NCBI GenBank assembly: GCA_019264575.1
Contig: JAHUZV010000017.1
Location: 62,001-126,000, forward strand
DNA: 64,000 nt
Direction: 5' to 3'
Source of the DNA: Vulcanococcus sp.
GTDB lineage: Bacteria > Cyanobacteriota > Cyanobacteriia > PCC-6307 > Cyanobiaceae
Shown here one piece after another: positions 33,335 through 43,173 of the stretch. Made by a program: the position numbers and the translations under genes. The notes under the pieces were generated by a model. The model saw only the letters and a program-made list of their open reading frames with translations. It ran no database searches and was not told the origin of the DNA. The stretch's first letter is position 1, and each line of letters opens with the position of its first letter.

Positions 33335-34114
33335 TCAGAGCTCCGCCGGCTGCATCGGTCCGCTGAGACTAGCGGTGCGGAACTGCAGCACATAGGGATT
33401 GGTGGTGGTCTGAAAGTCGGCCACAGATCCCTCCCAGCGAAATAAGCCGTCGTAGAGGAGCACCACCCGATCCGCCGAGCGCAAAATCGTGCTCATCACA
33501 TGGCTCACCACCACCGAGGTGCCGCGGGCCAGGTTGGTCGTCTGCACGATCAGATCCTCGATGCGGGTGCAGGCCACCGGATCCAAACCCGCCGTGGGTT
33601 CATCGAAGAGCAGCAGCGGCACCGTGCCATCGGGTTGGCTGGGGTCATCGATCACCGCCCGGGCAAAGCTCACCCGCTTCTGCATCCCCCCGCTCAATTC
33701 GCCGGGGTAGAGGTCTTCGGTGCCGGCCAGGCCCACCGCATCAAGGGCGATACCCACCCGCTCGCGGATCTCCGGCTCGCTCATGCGGCTGAAGCGATCC
33801 AACAAAAAGCCCACGTTTTCACGCACGGTGAGCGAGGCCAGCAGGGCTGGGTTCTGAAACACCAGCCGCACATCCGGCGGATGGCGCTGATCCAAGCGGA
33901 GGTAGGTCTGCGGAATGCCGTGGATGCTCAGCTCACCACTACTGGGCAGGAGCAAGCCAGCCAACAAGCGCAGGATCGTGGATTTGCCGGCACCGGAAGG
34001 GCCCACCACCGCCAGGCGCTCACCCGGATGCAGCTGCAGATCCACATCACTGAGCACACTCTTGCTGCCCCAGCGCACGCTCACGTCGCGCATCTCCACC
34101 ACGGGTGCAGGCAC
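33335..34114 (-). CDS. MlaF-like ABC transporter ATP-binding protein
   Basis: This 259-residue ATPase has Walker A GPSGAGKST at residues 38-46, signature LSGGMQKRV at 140-148 and Walker B/D-loop LLLFDEPTAGLDPV at 167-180. The GGMQKR form is typical of MlaF-type lipid transporters. With the MlaD-like protein six bases downstream it probably forms an envelope lipid-trafficking ABC system. I use GTG 34114; the frame stays open to 34348 but that region overlaps the divergent yvcK gene and is not conserved. Confidence 0.88.
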   Translation of the reverse strand: MPAPVVEMRDVSVRWGSKSVLSDVDLQLHPGERLAVVGPSGAGKSTILRLLAGLLLPSSGELSIHGIPQTYLRLDQRHPPDVRLVFQNPALLASLTVRENVGFLLDRFSRMSEPEIRERVGIALDAVGLAGTEDLYPGELSGGMQKRVSFARAVIDDPSQPDGTVPLLLFDEPTAGLDPVACTRIEDLIVQTTNLARGTSVVVSHVMSTILRSADRVVLLYDGLFRWEGSVADFQTTTNPYVLQFRTASLSGPMQPAEL

Positions 34115-34184
34115 CGGACACTCACGCAGGCAACCGGGCCATCTTGGCGGTTTCTCCGTACAGTTCCAGCACTCTCCTGGGGTG

Positions 34185-35594
34185 ATGCGCGCTCGAATGC
34201 CACGCAGCAGCCAGCGCAGCAAACCCAGACCCAGCTGGGTTGGTCGCGGCGACCTGCGCCAGCAGGATCTGGTGAGCCGCTCGCGGCGGGCGGCCCGCTG
34301 GCTGCAGCCAGGACTAGTGGTGAAGCGCTGGATGCTCACCTCAGGCATCGGCCTGTTGCTGGCGTTGCTCGGTGCGGCTGTCTGGGCTGATCTGCAACCG
34401 ATCTATTGGTTGCTGCAGTCGATCCGCTGGTCACTGCAGAACGTCACCCAGGTGTTGCCGCGGGAGATCACCGGGCCGCTGGTGCTGCTGGTGGGCGGCG
34501 GCCTGATCTGGCTGGGCCAGAGCCGCAGTTTCGGCACCATCCAAAAAGCGCTCGCCCCTGAAAAAGACACACTCCTGGTGGATGCCCTGGCCGCCAAGCG
34601 GCGGCTGAACCGCGGCCCGGCGATCGTGGCCATCGGCGGCGGCACCGGCCTGTCCACCCTGCTCAGCGGCCTGAAGCGCTACAGCAGCAACCTCACGGCC
34701 ATCGTCACCGTGGCGGACGACGGCGGCAGCTCCGGGGTGCTGCGCCGGGAGCTCGGCGTGCTGCCCCCCGGCGACATCCGCAATTGCCTTGCGGCCTTGG
34801 CCACCGAGGAGCCGCTGCTCACCCGCCTATTCCAATACCGCTTCCGTGCCGGCACGGGCCTGGAAGGGCACAGTTTCGGCAACTTATTTCTCTCGGCCCT
34901 CACCGCGATCACGGGCAGCCTCGAATCGGCGATCACCGCCAGCAGCCGTGTGCTCGCTGTGCAGGGCACCGTGGTGCCGGCCACCAATGCCGATGTGCGC
35001 CTCTGGGCTGAACTGGAAGACGGCCGCCGCATCGAAGGCGAGTCGCAGATCGGCCATGCCTCCAGCCCGATCGTGCGCCTGGGCTGCACCCCGGAGCGCC
35101 CCCCAGCCCTGCCGCGCGCCCTCGAAGCGATTGCCAATGCTGATCTGATCGTGCTCGGCCCGGGCAGCCTCTACACCTCCTTGTTGCCCAATCTGCTGGT
35201 GCCCGAATTGGTGAGCGCGATCAGCCGCAGCAAGGCGCCCCGGCTCTACATCTGCAACCTGATGACCCAGCCCGGTGAAACCGACGGGCTGGATGTGGAG
35301 GGCCATTTGCGGGCGATCGAGGCCCAACTGGCCAGCCTGGGCATTCAGCAACGGCTGTTCAATGCCGTTCTCGCGCAGGAAGACCTGGGCGACTCACCCC
35401 TGGTGCATCACTACCGCCAGCGCGGCGCTGAACCGGTGCGCTGCAACGTGCGGCGGCTGCGCAACCAGGGCTACGACGTGATGCTGGCGCCGATGCAAGG
35501 CGCCCGGCCATCCTCCACGCTCCGCCACGACCCGCGCAGTGTGGGAGTAGCGGTGATGCGCTTTTTCAAACGCCAGAAACAGAACGCTCAGTAA
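34185..35594 (+). CDS. YvcK/CofD-like protein with N-terminal membrane anchor
   Basis: The 469-residue protein consists of a basic N-terminus, two hydrophobic segments (~50-68 and ~94-111) and a YvcK-type Rossmann domain. Its nucleotide motif [14 protein letters not shown] is at 151-164 and [17 protein letters not shown] at ~175-191, followed by [12 protein letters not shown] and [13 protein letters not shown]. YvcK binds UDP-GlcNAc-type nucleotide sugars in Bacillus and affects cell shape and carbon use; the name gluconeogenesis factor stems from that. The anchored form is common in cyanobacteria. The C-terminus overlaps convergent ndhJ by seven bases. Confidence 0.85.
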   Translation: MRARMPRSSQRSKPRPSWVGRGDLRQQDLVSRSRRAARWLQPGLVVKRWMLTSGIGLLLALLGAAVWADLQPIYWLLQSIRWSLQNVTQVLPREITGPLVLLVGGGLIWLGQSRSFGTIQKALAPEKDTLLVDALAAKRRLNRGPAIVAIGGGTGLSTLLSGLKRYSSNLTAIVTVADDGGSSGVLRRELGVLPPGDIRNCLAALATEEPLLTRLFQYRFRAGTGLEGHSFGNLFLSALTAITGSLESAITASSRVLAVQGTVVPATNADVRLWAELEDGRRIEGESQIGHASSPIVRLGCTPERPPALPRALEAIANADLIVLGPGSLYTSLLPNLLVPELVSAISRSKAPRLYICNLMTQPGETDGLDVEGHLRAIEAQLASLGIQQRLFNAVLAQEDLGDSPLVHHYRQRGAEPVRCNVRRLRNQGYDVMLAPMQGARPSSTLRHDPRSVGVAVMRFFKRQKQNAQ

Positions 35595-36142
35595 GCGTCC
35601 TGCATCTCGTAGAAGTCCGGCTGCACGTAGTCCTTGCGCAGCGGGAAGCCCTGCCAGTCTTCTGGCATCAGCAGGCGCTTCGGGTGGGGATGGCCCTCGA
35701 AGCTGATGCCGAACATGTCGAACGTTTCGCGCTCCTGCCAATCCGCGCCGCGGAACAGGCCATAGAGGCTGGGGATCAACAGTGCGCCGTCGCGGTGCAG
35801 GAACACCTTCAGGCGCACCTCCTCGGGTTTGAGGTCCGAGGGAAGCGACTGGCCGGGGCTGCATTGATCCGCTAGCGCGCCCAGTTTCACCAGGTGATAG
35901 AAGCTCACCAGGCGGCCACCCGGGCCCTCGTCATAGCCGCCCTGGCACTGGAGGTAATCGAACCCCGAGGCCTTGAGAGCGGTGGCGATCAAGGGCAGGA
36001 AGGGCGCCTCCACACCGAGCACTTCCACGCCGAGGTGATCCGGCTCGAGCAGCTCATGCTCGAACCCCTGGCTGCTGAGCCAGCGGCTCACGGGGCCGGG
36101 CTCGGGTGCCGTGATCGCAGGTTGAGCGGTGTCCTCAGGCAT
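35588..36142 (-). CDS. ndhJ: NAD(P)H-quinone oxidoreductase (NDH-1) subunit J
   Basis: NdhJ is the NuoC-like 30-kDa peripheral-arm subunit of the ferredoxin-dependent NDH-1 complex used in respiration and cyclic electron flow. The 184-residue protein has the family core: [14 protein letters not shown] near 75, [40 protein letters not shown] near 133 and [17 protein letters not shown] near 155. It starts three bases after the ndhK stop, in the order ndhC-ndhK-ndhJ. Confidence 0.95.
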   Translation of the reverse strand: MPEDTAQPAITAPEPGPVSRWLSSQGFEHELLEPDHLGVEVLGVEAPFLPLIATALKASGFDYLQCQGGYDEGPGGRLVSFYHLVKLGALADQCSPGQSLPSDLKPEEVRLKVFLHRDGALLIPSLYGLFRGADWQERETFDMFGISFEGHPHPKRLLMPEDWQGFPLRKDYVQPDFYEMQDAY

Positions 36143-36145
36143 GGC

Positions 36146-36910
36146 TCAGGCAGGGTTGATGGCGGGGTTGGCGGCGGCCACGGGCAGGCCTTCCGCAGCA
36201 GACACAGGCAGACCTTCGGCAGCGGCCAAGGCCGCTTTCTGGGTTTCGGCGCGGAGATAGCGGCCATCCACGATCGGCTCCACAGCCTTCATCTGGTGGG
36301 CCACCGTGCAATAGCGATGGGTGGGGAGCAGATTGCCGCGCTCTGAGAGGGCCTCATTGCCAACCTTCTTGCGCAGCTTGATCACCGCGTCAAAGATCGC
36401 TTCGGGGCGGGGCGGGCAGCCCGGCAGGTAGAGATCCACAGGGATCAGCTTGTCGACGCCGCGCACGGCGGTGGTGGAGTCCGCCGAGAACATGCCACCG
36501 GTGATCGTGCAGGCGCCCATGGCGATCACGTACTTGGGCTCCGGCATCTGCTCGTAGAGGCGAACCAGAGCGGGCGCCATCTTCATCGTCACCGTGCCGG
36601 CCACGATCAAAAGGTCGGCCTGGCGCGGGCTGGAGCGGGGCACCAGACCGAAACGGTCAAAGTCGAAACGGGAGCCGATCAGCGCCGCAAACTCGATGAA
36701 GCAGCAGGCGGTGCCGTAGAGCAGCGGCCAGAGGCTGCTGAGGCGAGCCCAGTTGTGCAGGTCATCGAGGGTGGTGAGGATCACGTTCTCGGAGAGATCC
36801 GAGGTGACCGCCGGAGCTCCCACCGGATTGCAGCTGGCATCGCGCTGATCGCGCAGGGCAGCAATGGAGAGGGCCTCGGCCATCGCGGAGGTTGCGGAGG
36901 AGGGGGTCAT
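36146..36910 (-). CDS. ndhK: NAD(P)H-quinone oxidoreductase subunit K
   Basis: NdhK (NuoB-like) carries the terminal N2 4Fe-4S cluster of NDH-1, next to the plastoquinone site. The 254-residue product shows all four ligands: C69 and C70 in [13 protein letters not shown]134 in [11 protein letters not shown] and C165 in [12 protein letters not shown]. The N-terminal ~40 residues are variable, as is the C-terminal tail, which contains a duplicated [18 protein letters not shown] stretch. It sits between ndhC and ndhJ with gaps of six and three bases. Confidence 0.95.
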   Translation of the reverse strand: MTPSSATSAMAEALSIAALRDQRDASCNPVGAPAVTSDLSENVILTTLDDLHNWARLSSLWPLLYGTACCFIEFAALIGSRFDFDRFGLVPRSSPRQADLLIVAGTVTMKMAPALVRLYEQMPEPKYVIAMGACTITGGMFSADSTTAVRGVDKLIPVDLYLPGCPPRPEAIFDAVIKLRKKVGNEALSERGNLLPTHRYCTVAHQMKAVEPIVDGRYLRAETQKAALAAAEGLPVSAAEGLPVAAANPAINPA

Positions 36911-36916
36911 CTCAGA

Positions 36917-37279
36917 TCAGCTCCACTCGAGGGCGCCCTTGCGCCAGGCATAGGCCAGGGCTACCACCAGGATGGCGATGAACACCAGGGCCTCAATGAA
37001 GGCCAACAGGCCGAGGCGATGGAACGCCACGGCCCAGGGATAGAGGAACACGGTCTCCACGTCGAAGATCACGAAGACCAGCGCAAACATGTAGTAGCGG
37101 ATGTTGAACTGAATCCAGGCACCGCCGATGGGCTCCATGCCCGATTCGTAGGTGAGATCCCGTTCACCCGTGCGCGACTTGGGCGACACGATCTTGTTGG
37201 TGACGAGCGCCAACACGGGCACCGCTGCTGCGATCAGCAGGAAGCCCAGAAAGGCGTCGTAGCCGGAGAGAACGAACAC
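36917..37279 (-). CDS. ndhC: NAD(P)H-quinone oxidoreductase subunit 3
   Basis: NdhC (NuoA-like) is a small membrane-arm subunit of NDH-1. From GTG 37279 the protein is 120 residues, the standard size. It has three membrane helices ([58 protein letters not shown]) and the diagnostic loop [20 protein letters not shown]. The longer frame (to 37357) has no conservation. The promoter for ndhCKJ should lie in 37280-37391, shared with divergent rubA. Confidence 0.95.
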   Translation of the reverse strand: MFVLSGYDAFLGFLLIAAAVPVLALVTNKIVSPKSRTGERDLTYESGMEPIGGAWIQFNIRYYMFALVFVIFDVETVFLYPWAVAFHRLGLLAFIEALVFIAILVVALAYAWRKGALEWS

Positions 37280-37391
37280 GGGCGCTATCTGCCCAACCGT
37301 CGGGCCAGTTTGGCATCCATGGCCCGGGCCTGGGTCAGATCGCCGGGCGGAAGCCACTTCCTAGAGTTCCCACCACCATCACCGCTATGCC

Positions 37392-37817
37392 GTGAGCGAG
37401 GACCCAGTTCAGGAGCAGGCCCCCGCCAGTGACGTCCCGCAAGACGCGGATGCCGTCGACGCGCCGGAAGCTCCGGAAGCCCCCGAAGCTCCGTTCGATG
37501 ATCCGGACACCCACCGTTTCGAATGCCGCAGCTGCGGCTTCGTGTTCGACCCGGCTGAAGGCATCAAAAAACTGGCGATCGAACCCGGCACACCCTTCAG
37601 CGCCCTCGATCCGCTCAGCTTCCGCTGCCCGGTCTGCCGCAGCCAGACCAAAGCGTTCAAGGACATCGGCCCTCGCAACAAACCGAGCGGCTTCGAGGAA
37701 AACCTCGGCTACGGCCTTGGGGTGAACCAGCTCACCCCTGGCCAGAAGAATGTGCTGATCTTTGGTGGCTTCGCGCTGGCCATCGCCTTCTTCCTCTCTC
37801 TGTATTCGTTGCGCTGA
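37392..37817 (+). CDS. rubA: membrane-anchored rubredoxin
   Basis: RubA is a thylakoid rubredoxin needed for photosystem assembly in cyanobacteria and chloroplasts. The 141-residue product starts at GTG 37392, has an acidic Ala/Pro-rich N-terminus, an iron site of C45, C48, C79 and C82 (ECRSCGF, RCPVCRS), and a C-terminal membrane helix (~120-138, VLIFGGFALAIAFFLSLYSL). ycf48 starts 8 bases downstream and psbEFLJ follows; this order is typical of cyanobacteria. Confidence 0.93.
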   Translation: MSEDPVQEQAPASDVPQDADAVDAPEAPEAPEAPFDDPDTHRFECRSCGFVFDPAEGIKKLAIEPGTPFSALDPLSFRCPVCRSQTKAFKDIGPRNKPSGFEENLGYGLGVNQLTPGQKNVLIFGGFALAIAFFLSLYSLR

Positions 37818-37824
37818 GCACGGC

Positions 37825-38820
37825 ATGTCGCGTTTTCTCTCCTCCCTCAGCGCCCTGGCACTCGCCCTGGTGCTCTCCCTCGGCCTGAGCGGCTGCGTCA
37901 GTTCCGGGCTCGCCAGTGCGGGCGAGAGCCCCTGGCAGCCCGTCGATATCCATACCAAATCCAACCCCCTGGATTTGGCCTTCACCGACAGCCGCCATGG
38001 CTTCCTGGTGGGCAGCAACCGCCTGATCCTGGAAACCAACGACGGCGGGGCCTCCTGGCAGGAGCGCGCGCTCGATCTGCCGGAAGAGGAAAACTTCCGC
38101 CTGATCAGCGTGGATTTCTCCGGCGATGAGGGCTGGATCGTGGGCCAGCCCGGCCTGCTGCTCCACAGCACCGATGGCGGCCAGAACTGGAGTCGTCTCT
38201 TCCTCGACACCAAGCTCCCCGGCGAGCCCTACTTGGTCACAGCCCAGGGCCGCAGCCGCGCTGAGCTGGCCACCAACGTGGGCGCCGTGTATCGCACGGG
38301 GGACGGGGGCAACTCCTGGCAAGCCGAGGTGGAAGACGCCGCCGGCGCTGTGCGCGATCTGCGCCGCAGCCCCGATGGTCGCTACGTGAGCGTGAGTGGC
38401 CTCGGCAACTTCTTCGCCACCTGGAACCCCGGCGATGCGGTGTGGACACCGCACCAGCGCGTGAGCAGCCAGCGCCTGCAATCGATGGGCTTCCAGCCCG
38501 ATGGGGCGCTGTGGATGCTGGCCCGTGGCGCCCAGATGCGCTTCAGCCCCGATGCCGACAGCCCCGATGAATGGAGCAAGCCGGTGGTGCCGATCGTGAA
38601 CGGCTACGGCTATCTCGATATGGCCTGGGATCCCAATGGTTCGATCTGGACGGGCGGCGGCAGCGGCACCCTGCTGGTGAGCAACGACGGCGGCAAAACC
38701 TGGCAGAAAGACCCCGTGGGCAGCCAGCAACCCACCAACTTCACCCGCATCGCCTTCTTCGACGACGGCAAGGGTTTCGTGATGGGCGAACGCGGCTCGC
38801 TGCTGCGCTGGGTGGGCTAA
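37825..38820 (+). CDS. ycf48: photosystem II assembly factor Ycf48 (HCF136 homologue)
   Basis: Ycf48 binds early D1 assembly intermediates of photosystem II. The 331-residue product has a lipoprotein signal (hydrophobic LALALVLSLGLSGC, with Cys at 24) and then a BNR-type seven-bladed propeller: repeated GWIVGQPGLLLHSTDGGQNW, YRTGDGGNSW and SGTLLVSNDGGKTW elements. The upstream part of the open frame (from 37762) overlaps rubA and is not used. The gene sits between rubA and psbE as expected. Confidence 0.93.
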   Translation: MSRFLSSLSALALALVLSLGLSGCVSSGLASAGESPWQPVDIHTKSNPLDLAFTDSRHGFLVGSNRLILETNDGGASWQERALDLPEEENFRLISVDFSGDEGWIVGQPGLLLHSTDGGQNWSRLFLDTKLPGEPYLVTAQGRSRAELATNVGAVYRTGDGGNSWQAEVEDAAGAVRDLRRSPDGRYVSVSGLGNFFATWNPGDAVWTPHQRVSSQRLQSMGFQPDGALWMLARGAQMRFSPDADSPDEWSKPVVPIVNGYGYLDMAWDPNGSIWTGGGSGTLLVSNDGGKTWQKDPVGSQQPTNFTRIAFFDDGKGFVMGERGSLLRWVG

Positions 38821-38874
38821 CAACGCTCTGTAACCAAGGCGGCAGCGCGATCCCGGCAGCCGCCTCCTCAGGCC

Positions 38875-38880
38875 TAGGAT
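38875..38880 (+). promoter_or_regulatory. possible -10 element upstream of psbE
   Basis: TAGGAT lies 25 bases upstream of the psbE ATG in the 84-base ycf48-psbE gap and fits a sigma-70 -10 hexamer. No convincing -35 hexamer is seen 16-18 bases further upstream, so this is tentative; the gene may also be read through from ycf48. Confidence 0.3.
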
Positions 38881-38904
38881 CACCCAGCTGAATGCTCGCT
38901 GCTC

Positions 38905-39153
38905 ATGGCCGCCGGCTCAACGGGTGAACGCCCGTTTTTCGAAATCATCACGAGCATCCGTTACTGGGTGATCCACGCCGTGACCCTGCCGGCGATTTTC
39001 CTGGCGGGCTTCTTGTTCGTGTCCACCGGCCTGGCCTACGACGCCTTCGGTACGCCCCGTCCGGATGCTTATTTCCAGACGCAGGACGTGAAGGCTCCCG
39101 TGGTGAGCCAGCGCTACGACGCCAAGGCCTCCCTCGACCAGCGCCTGAAATAA
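38905..39153 (+). CDS. psbE: cytochrome b559 alpha subunit
   Basis: PsbE is the larger subunit of cytochrome b559 in the photosystem II core. The 82-residue protein has the haem-ligand H24 in [20 protein letters not shown], one membrane helix, and the lumenal tail [10 protein letters not shown]. The haem is shared with the PsbF histidine. Three bases separate it from psbF. Confidence 0.97.
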   Translation: MAAGSTGERPFFEIITSIRYWVIHAVTLPAIFLAGFLFVSTGLAYDAFGTPRPDAYFQTQDVKAPVVSQRYDAKASLDQRLK

Positions 39154-39156
39154 GCC

Positions 39157-39294
39157 ATGACCCAAGTTCCCGCCAGCACCACTCCCCGCAACTACCCGAT
39201 CTTCACGGTCCGGTGGCTCGCGGTGCACGCCCTCGGCATTCCCACGGTGTTCTTCCTGGGTGCCCTGGCTGCCATGCAGTTCATCCGTCGCTGA
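39157..39294 (+). CDS. psbF: cytochrome b559 beta subunit
   Basis: This 45-residue ORF encodes PsbF, with the characteristic core [20 protein letters not shown] whose H24 is the second axial haem ligand of cytochrome b559, and the ending MQFIRR. It lies between psbE (3-base gap) and psbL (11-base gap) on the same strand. Confidence 0.97.
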   Translation: MTQVPASTTPRNYPIFTVRWLAVHALGIPTVFFLGALAAMQFIRR

Positions 39295-39305
39295 GGTCAG
39301 ACGTC

Positions 39306-39425
39306 ATGCAACGCAATCCCAACCCGAACAACCTGCCGGTTGAACTGAACCGCACCAGCCTGTACCTGGGCCTGCTGTTCGTGTTCACCTGCGGGATCCT
39401 GTTCTCCAGCTACTTCTTCAACTGA
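39306..39425 (+). CDS. psbL: photosystem II protein L
   Basis: PsbL is a 39-residue one-helix subunit at the photosystem II dimer interface, important for plastoquinone handling. The sequence [20 protein letters not shown], ending LFSSYFFN, is nearly invariant in the family. ATG 39306 is preceded by TGAGG about nine bases upstream. Confidence 0.97.
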   Translation: MQRNPNPNNLPVELNRTSLYLGLLFVFTCGILFSSYFFN

Positions 39426-39427
39426 TC

Positions 39428-39433
39428 AGGAGG
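39428..39433 (+). promoter_or_regulatory. strong Shine-Dalgarno for psbJ
   Basis: A perfect AGGAGG lies seven bases before the psbJ ATG at 39441. It supports this long start over an internal one for PsbJ. Confidence 0.8.
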
Positions 39434-39440
39434 ATCTGAG

Positions 39441-39641
39441 ATGAGCGGCAAGAAATCCGGTCTTCCTGACGGAAGAATTCCTGATCGTCTGCCTGATGGC
39501 CGCCCGGCCGTGGCCTGGCGCTCCCGCTGGACCGAAGGCACCCTGCCCCTGTGGCTGGTCGCCACCGCTGGTGGCATGGCAGTGATCTTCGTAGTGGGCC
39601 TGTTCTTCTACGGCTCCTACACCGGCGTCGGTTCCGCCTGA
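39441..39641 (+). CDS. psbJ: photosystem II protein J, N-terminally extended
   Basis: PsbJ is a single-helix photosystem II subunit that affects electron flow on the acceptor side. The conserved part is residues ~32-66 ([20 protein letters not shown], then [14 protein letters not shown]). About 25 residues precede it ([20 protein letters not shown]), making 66 residues against ~40 in plants and most beta-cyanobacteria; long forms are, from memory, normal in picocyanobacteria. The strong ribosome site before ATG 39441 supports the extended start. It is the last gene of psbEFLJ. Confidence 0.95.
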   Translation: MSGKKSGLPDGRIPDRLPDGRPAVAWRSRWTEGTLPLWLVATAGGMAVIFVVGLFFYGSYTGVGSA

Positions 39642-39684
39642 TCGGCTCACAACCAACCATGGGGTAGAGCTCCATTCATCCCTT

Positions 39685-39708
39685 GGGGCCTGAAAAGGTC
39701 CCTTTTTT
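39685..39708 (+). terminator. rho-independent terminator after psbJ
   Basis: GGGGCCT-GAAA-AGGTCCC folds into a 7-bp stem (one G-U pair) with a stable GAAA tetraloop, followed directly by TTTTTT. It ends the psbEFLJ transcript 44 bases after the psbJ stop and marks the border to the polysaccharide region. Confidence 0.88.
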
Positions 39709-39748
39709 GTTGGCTCCGAAGGTCTGCCCCTGCTCGACTGCCCTGGGC

Positions 39749-40789
39749 TCAGGCCACCATCGGCACGTAGACATCGCGATACCAGCGGGCAAACGCCTCA
39801 ACGCCCTGCTCGATCGACGTGGATGGGCGGAAGCCCACCCAGGCTTCCAGAGCTGAGGTATCCGCGGCGGTGGCAACCACATCACCGGGTTGCATCGGCT
39901 GCAGGTCTTGGATCGCCTCACGCCCGAGTGCTTGCTCCAGCACGCTGATGAACCGCAGGAGCTCGGTGGGCTGGGCATTGCCGATGTTGAACAGTCGATG
40001 CGGCACCGCCGCGGTGGCGGGATTCGGCTGCAGGGGATCAAAGGCTGGATCAGCAGTCGCCGGCTTGTCCAAGCAGCGGACCACACCCTGAACAATATCG
40101 TCGATGTAGGTGAAATCACGCTGCATCCGGCCGTGGTTGAACACCCGGATCGGCTCACCGGCCAGGATCGCCCGGGCGAAGAGCATCGGCGCCATATCAG
40201 GCCGGCCCCACGGGCCATACACCGTGAAGAAACGAAGACCCGTGGCCGGCAAGCCGTAGAGATGGCTGTAGGTGTGCGCCATCAGCTCATTGGCCTTCTT
40301 GGTGGCCGCATAGAGGCTCACCGGATGATTCACCGGGTGCTGCTCAGAGAAGGGCATGGCACGGTTGCCGCCATACACCGAGCTGCTTGAGGCATACACG
40401 AGGTGCTCCACGCCGTGATGACGGCAGCCCTCAAGGATGTGGCCAAAGCCCACCAGGTTGCTCTGGATGTAGGCAGCCGGGTTCTCGATCGAATAACGCA
40501 CACCCGCCTGGGCAGCCAAGTGCACCACACGGCTCGGACGCTCCTGGGCAAATAACTCAGCCAGCGCAGCGCCGTTCTCCACATCGAGCGGTACAAAGCG
40601 AAACCGTTCTGCTGCCCCGGGGATCTGTTCAATGCGCTTTAGGCGCGCATGCTTCAGCGCAGGGTTGTAGTAGCTGTTCAGGTTGTCGACACCCACAACG
40701 CTGTCGCCACGCTCGAGCAGCAACCGCGTCACCGCAGCGCCGATGAAGCCGGCAACGCCGGTGACGAGGATGGGGCGCGTTAGTGACAA
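39749..40789 (-). CDS. SDR-family nucleotide-sugar epimerase (UDP-glucuronate 4-epimerase-like)
   Basis: The 346-residue extended SDR has VTGVAGFIGAAVTRLLLERG at its N-terminus, the HLAAQAGVRYSIENPAAYIQ block, catalytic SSSSVYGG and YAATKK (Tyr/Lys pair), and RFFTVYGPWGRPDMA. This last motif plus the AGVRYS block are typical of enzymes turning UDP-glucuronate into UDP-galacturonate. It starts at a TTG (40789), as no ATG is available before the cofactor strand. Nine bases separate it from the UDP-glucose dehydrogenase gene, the enzyme that would supply its substrate. It ends the apparent hisS-led operon. Confidence 0.88.
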   Translation of the reverse strand: MSLTRPILVTGVAGFIGAAVTRLLLERGDSVVGVDNLNSYYNPALKHARLKRIEQIPGAAERFRFVPLDVENGAALAELFAQERPSRVVHLAAQAGVRYSIENPAAYIQSNLVGFGHILEGCRHHGVEHLVYASSSSVYGGNRAMPFSEQHPVNHPVSLYAATKKANELMAHTYSHLYGLPATGLRFFTVYGPWGRPDMAPMLFARAILAGEPIRVFNHGRMQRDFTYIDDIVQGVVRCLDKPATADPAFDPLQPNPATAAVPHRLFNIGNAQPTELLRFISVLEQALGREAIQDLQPMQPGDVVATAADTSALEAWVGFRPSTSIEQGVEAFARWYRDVYVPMVA

Positions 40790-40798
40790 AAGAAGCCT

Positions 40799-42217
40799 CT
40801 AGCCTTGGCCAATACTCCACACATTGAGGCCAGCACCGCGGGCAGCGGGGAGATCCACGCAAGAGCGGGCATCGAAAACCCAAGCGGGTTTACGCATCAA
40901 CACCGCAATCTGCGCCCATGGCAGCGCAGAAAACTCAGCCCACTCAGTCAAGATGAGAACAGCATCGGCCCCACTCACTGACTCGAAAACATTGGATGCT
41001 GGCATCCAAGAGCCGCTCTCATTGATCGTCTCGCCGGCTGACTGACCCAGATCGCTAGCAATCTGCGCTTTATGAACCTTGGGGTCGTAGATGGCAAGTG
41101 CCGCTCCTTCATCCAACAAGTCACTACAGATCCTGATGGCTGGCGCTTCACGGGTGTCATTGGTGTCGGCTTTAAAGGCAAAACCAAGAATGGCTAGGCG
41201 CTTGCCGGTCACAGTGCCAAACAAACGATTAACCACGAGCCGGGCAATGCGATGCTGCTGCCAACTGTTGAGCTGCACGACAGACTCCCAGTAAGCAGCG
41301 ACCTCTTCAAGGCCGTAATGACGACTCAAATAAACAAGATTGAGAATATCTTTTTGAAAGCAACTACCACCAAAACCAGGACCAGCCTGCAAGAATTTTG
41401 GGCCAATCCGAGTGTCGGAGCCAATGGCTCGGGAAACCTCTTGAACGTTGGCCTCTGTAGCCTCGCAAATGGCAGCAATCGAATTAATAGAGCTAATTCG
41501 CTGCGCGAGGAATGCATTCGCAGTGAGCTTCGATAGCTCACTGCTCCAGAGATTTGTACGAAGAATCCGATCATTCGGCACCCATTGCTGGTAGATCGAA
41601 GCCAAGACCTCTATGGCCTGCAGATCGTCTCCGCCGATGAGGACCCTGTCTGGGTTCTCGAGATCTTGAATCGCGGTGCCCTCGGCCAGGAATTCTGGAT
41701 TCGACAACACTGAAAAACTTTTGGCGCCTCCATCAGGTGTCTCACCTTGGGCCGCATCAAGAATCGCTTGAACAGTTGCGGCCGTCCTGACAGGGAGCGT
41801 ACTTTTCTCAACAACGATTGTGTGCCCTTTCGCGCAGGCAGCAACCTGACGCGCCGAGGCCTCGATCCAGCGCAGGTCACTAGCCTGACCCGCCCCAACA
41901 CCACGCGTCTTGGTTGGAGTGTTTACAGACAGAAAAACAACGTCAGCACCTGCGATTGCAAGCTCAACTTGGGTACTAAAATGAAGGTTGCGGCCACGAC
42001 AACGAGCAACGACTACATCCAAGCCAGGCTCATACACAGGGAGACGTGACAGATCAGAATCATTCCAGGCATCAATGCGAGACTGATTGAGATCGACAAC
42101 TGTGACCTGAATCTCTGGGCAACGATCGGCAATCACCGCCATCGTTGGTCCGCCAACGTAGCCCGCACCAATGCAGCAAATAGATCGGATGGGCGGCAAC
42201 AACGAGAACTCAGTCAT
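40799..42217 (-). CDS. UDP-glucose 6-dehydrogenase (long, animal/plant-like type)
   Basis: The enzyme oxidises UDP-glucose to UDP-glucuronate with two NAD+. The 472-residue length and motifs fit the long class seen in eukaryotes and some bacteria: [16 protein letters not shown] (14-30), YEPGLDVVV (62-70), [13 protein letters not shown] (98-110), [24 protein letters not shown] (171-183) and the catalytic C286 in [13 protein letters not shown]. Its start overlaps the UDP-glucuronate decarboxylase stop by four bases (ATGA). It supplies UDP-glucuronate for the flanking decarboxylase and epimerase. Confidence 0.93.
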   Translation of the reverse strand: MTEFSLLPPIRSICCIGAGYVGGPTMAVIADRCPEIQVTVVDLNQSRIDAWNDSDLSRLPVYEPGLDVVVARCRGRNLHFSTQVELAIAGADVVFLSVNTPTKTRGVGAGQASDLRWIEASARQVAACAKGHTIVVEKSTLPVRTAATVQAILDAAQGETPDGGAKSFSVLSNPEFLAEGTAIQDLENPDRVLIGGDDLQAIEVLASIYQQWVPNDRILRTNLWSSELSKLTANAFLAQRISSINSIAAICEATEANVQEVSRAIGSDTRIGPKFLQAGPGFGGSCFQKDILNLVYLSRHYGLEEVAAYWESVVQLNSWQQHRIARLVVNRLFGTVTGKRLAILGFAFKADTNDTREAPAIRICSDLLDEGAALAIYDPKVHKAQIASDLGQSAGETINESGSWMPASNVFESVSGADAVLILTEWAEFSALPWAQIAVLMRKPAWVFDARSCVDLPAARGAGLNVWSIGQG

Positions 42218-43152
42218 CGGATCATAACCTCGCGAAAGTACTTAATTGTCGCATCCAAGCCTTGATCCAAAGGAATCTGCGGCTCCCACTGGAGAAGACT
42301 CCTCGCAGCATCAATCACAGGCTGACGCTGAAGAGGATCATCAGAAGGAAGCGGCTTAAAAACAAACTCCAAGCTAGGGTTAATTTTTCGACGGATTAAC
42401 TCAGCCAACTGATAAATCGTGAATTCACAGGGATTGCCAATATTTAAAGGACCTACATGGCCGCCATTCATCAGCTTAATAATGCCGCTCACGAGGTCGT
42501 CGACATAACAGAAGCTGCGCGTTTGTGAACCGTCGCCATACAACGTGAGTGGCTCACCCCGCAGAGCCTGAACAATAAAGTTACTAACCACACGCCCGTC
42601 ATCGGGGAGCATGCGAGGACCGTATGTATTGAAGATCCTGACAACACGAATATCAACTCCATGCATTCGGTTGTAGTCAAAACAGAGCGTCTCAGCAATC
42701 CGCTTTCCCTCGTCATAACAACTGCGAACACCAATCGTGTTAACACTGCCGCGATAGGATTCGGGCTGAGGGTGAACCTCAGGGTCGCCATACACTTCAC
42801 TCGTGGAAGCGAGAAGTAGCCTCGCGCCAACACGGCGAGCCATACCAAGCATGTTATATGTGCCCAAAAAGCTGGTCTTGGCAGTCTTAATGGGATTGTG
42901 CTGATAGTGAACAGGCGAAGCAGGGCATGCTAGATGCCAGATCCGGTCAACTTCTAAGCGGATGGGCTCCGTTACATCGTGGCGGATCAATTCAAAACAG
43001 GGATGTCCATGCCAGCGGGATACATTAGCCTTGCGACCCGTAAAGTAGTTATCCAGGCAGATAACCTCTTCACCCGCTTCCATAAGACGGTCGACCAGGT
43101 GAGAGCCCACAAAACCAGCACCGCCAGTCACCAGATTGCGCAAGCCGGCCAT
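42214..43152 (-). CDS. UDP-glucuronate decarboxylase (UDP-xylose synthase type)
   Basis: The 312-residue SDR has [20 protein letters not shown] near its start, [34 protein letters not shown] and [19 protein letters not shown], and the catalytic Tyr/Lys in [12 protein letters not shown]. These are hallmark motifs of UDP-xylose synthases, which decarboxylate UDP-glucuronate. It overlaps the dehydrogenase gene and follows fcl by 21 bases. GC is visibly lower than in the photosynthesis region. Confidence 0.93.
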   Translation of the reverse strand: MAGLRNLVTGGAGFVGSHLVDRLMEAGEEVICLDNYFTGRKANVSRWHGHPCFELIRHDVTEPIRLEVDRIWHLACPASPVHYQHNPIKTAKTSFLGTYNMLGMARRVGARLLLASTSEVYGDPEVHPQPESYRGSVNTIGVRSCYDEGKRIAETLCFDYNRMHGVDIRVVRIFNTYGPRMLPDDGRVVSNFIVQALRGEPLTLYGDGSQTRSFCYVDDLVSGIIKLMNGGHVGPLNIGNPCEFTIYQLAELIRRKINPSLEFVFKPLPSDDPLQRQPVIDAARSLLQWEPQIPLDQGLDATIKYFREVMIR

Positions 43153-43173
43153 TGGAGCCTCCAGATATGGGAA

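Noticed and set aside
37732..38883. 383-codon minus-strand open frame opposite ycf48
   Set aside because: Shadow of a well-recognised photosystem II assembly gene.
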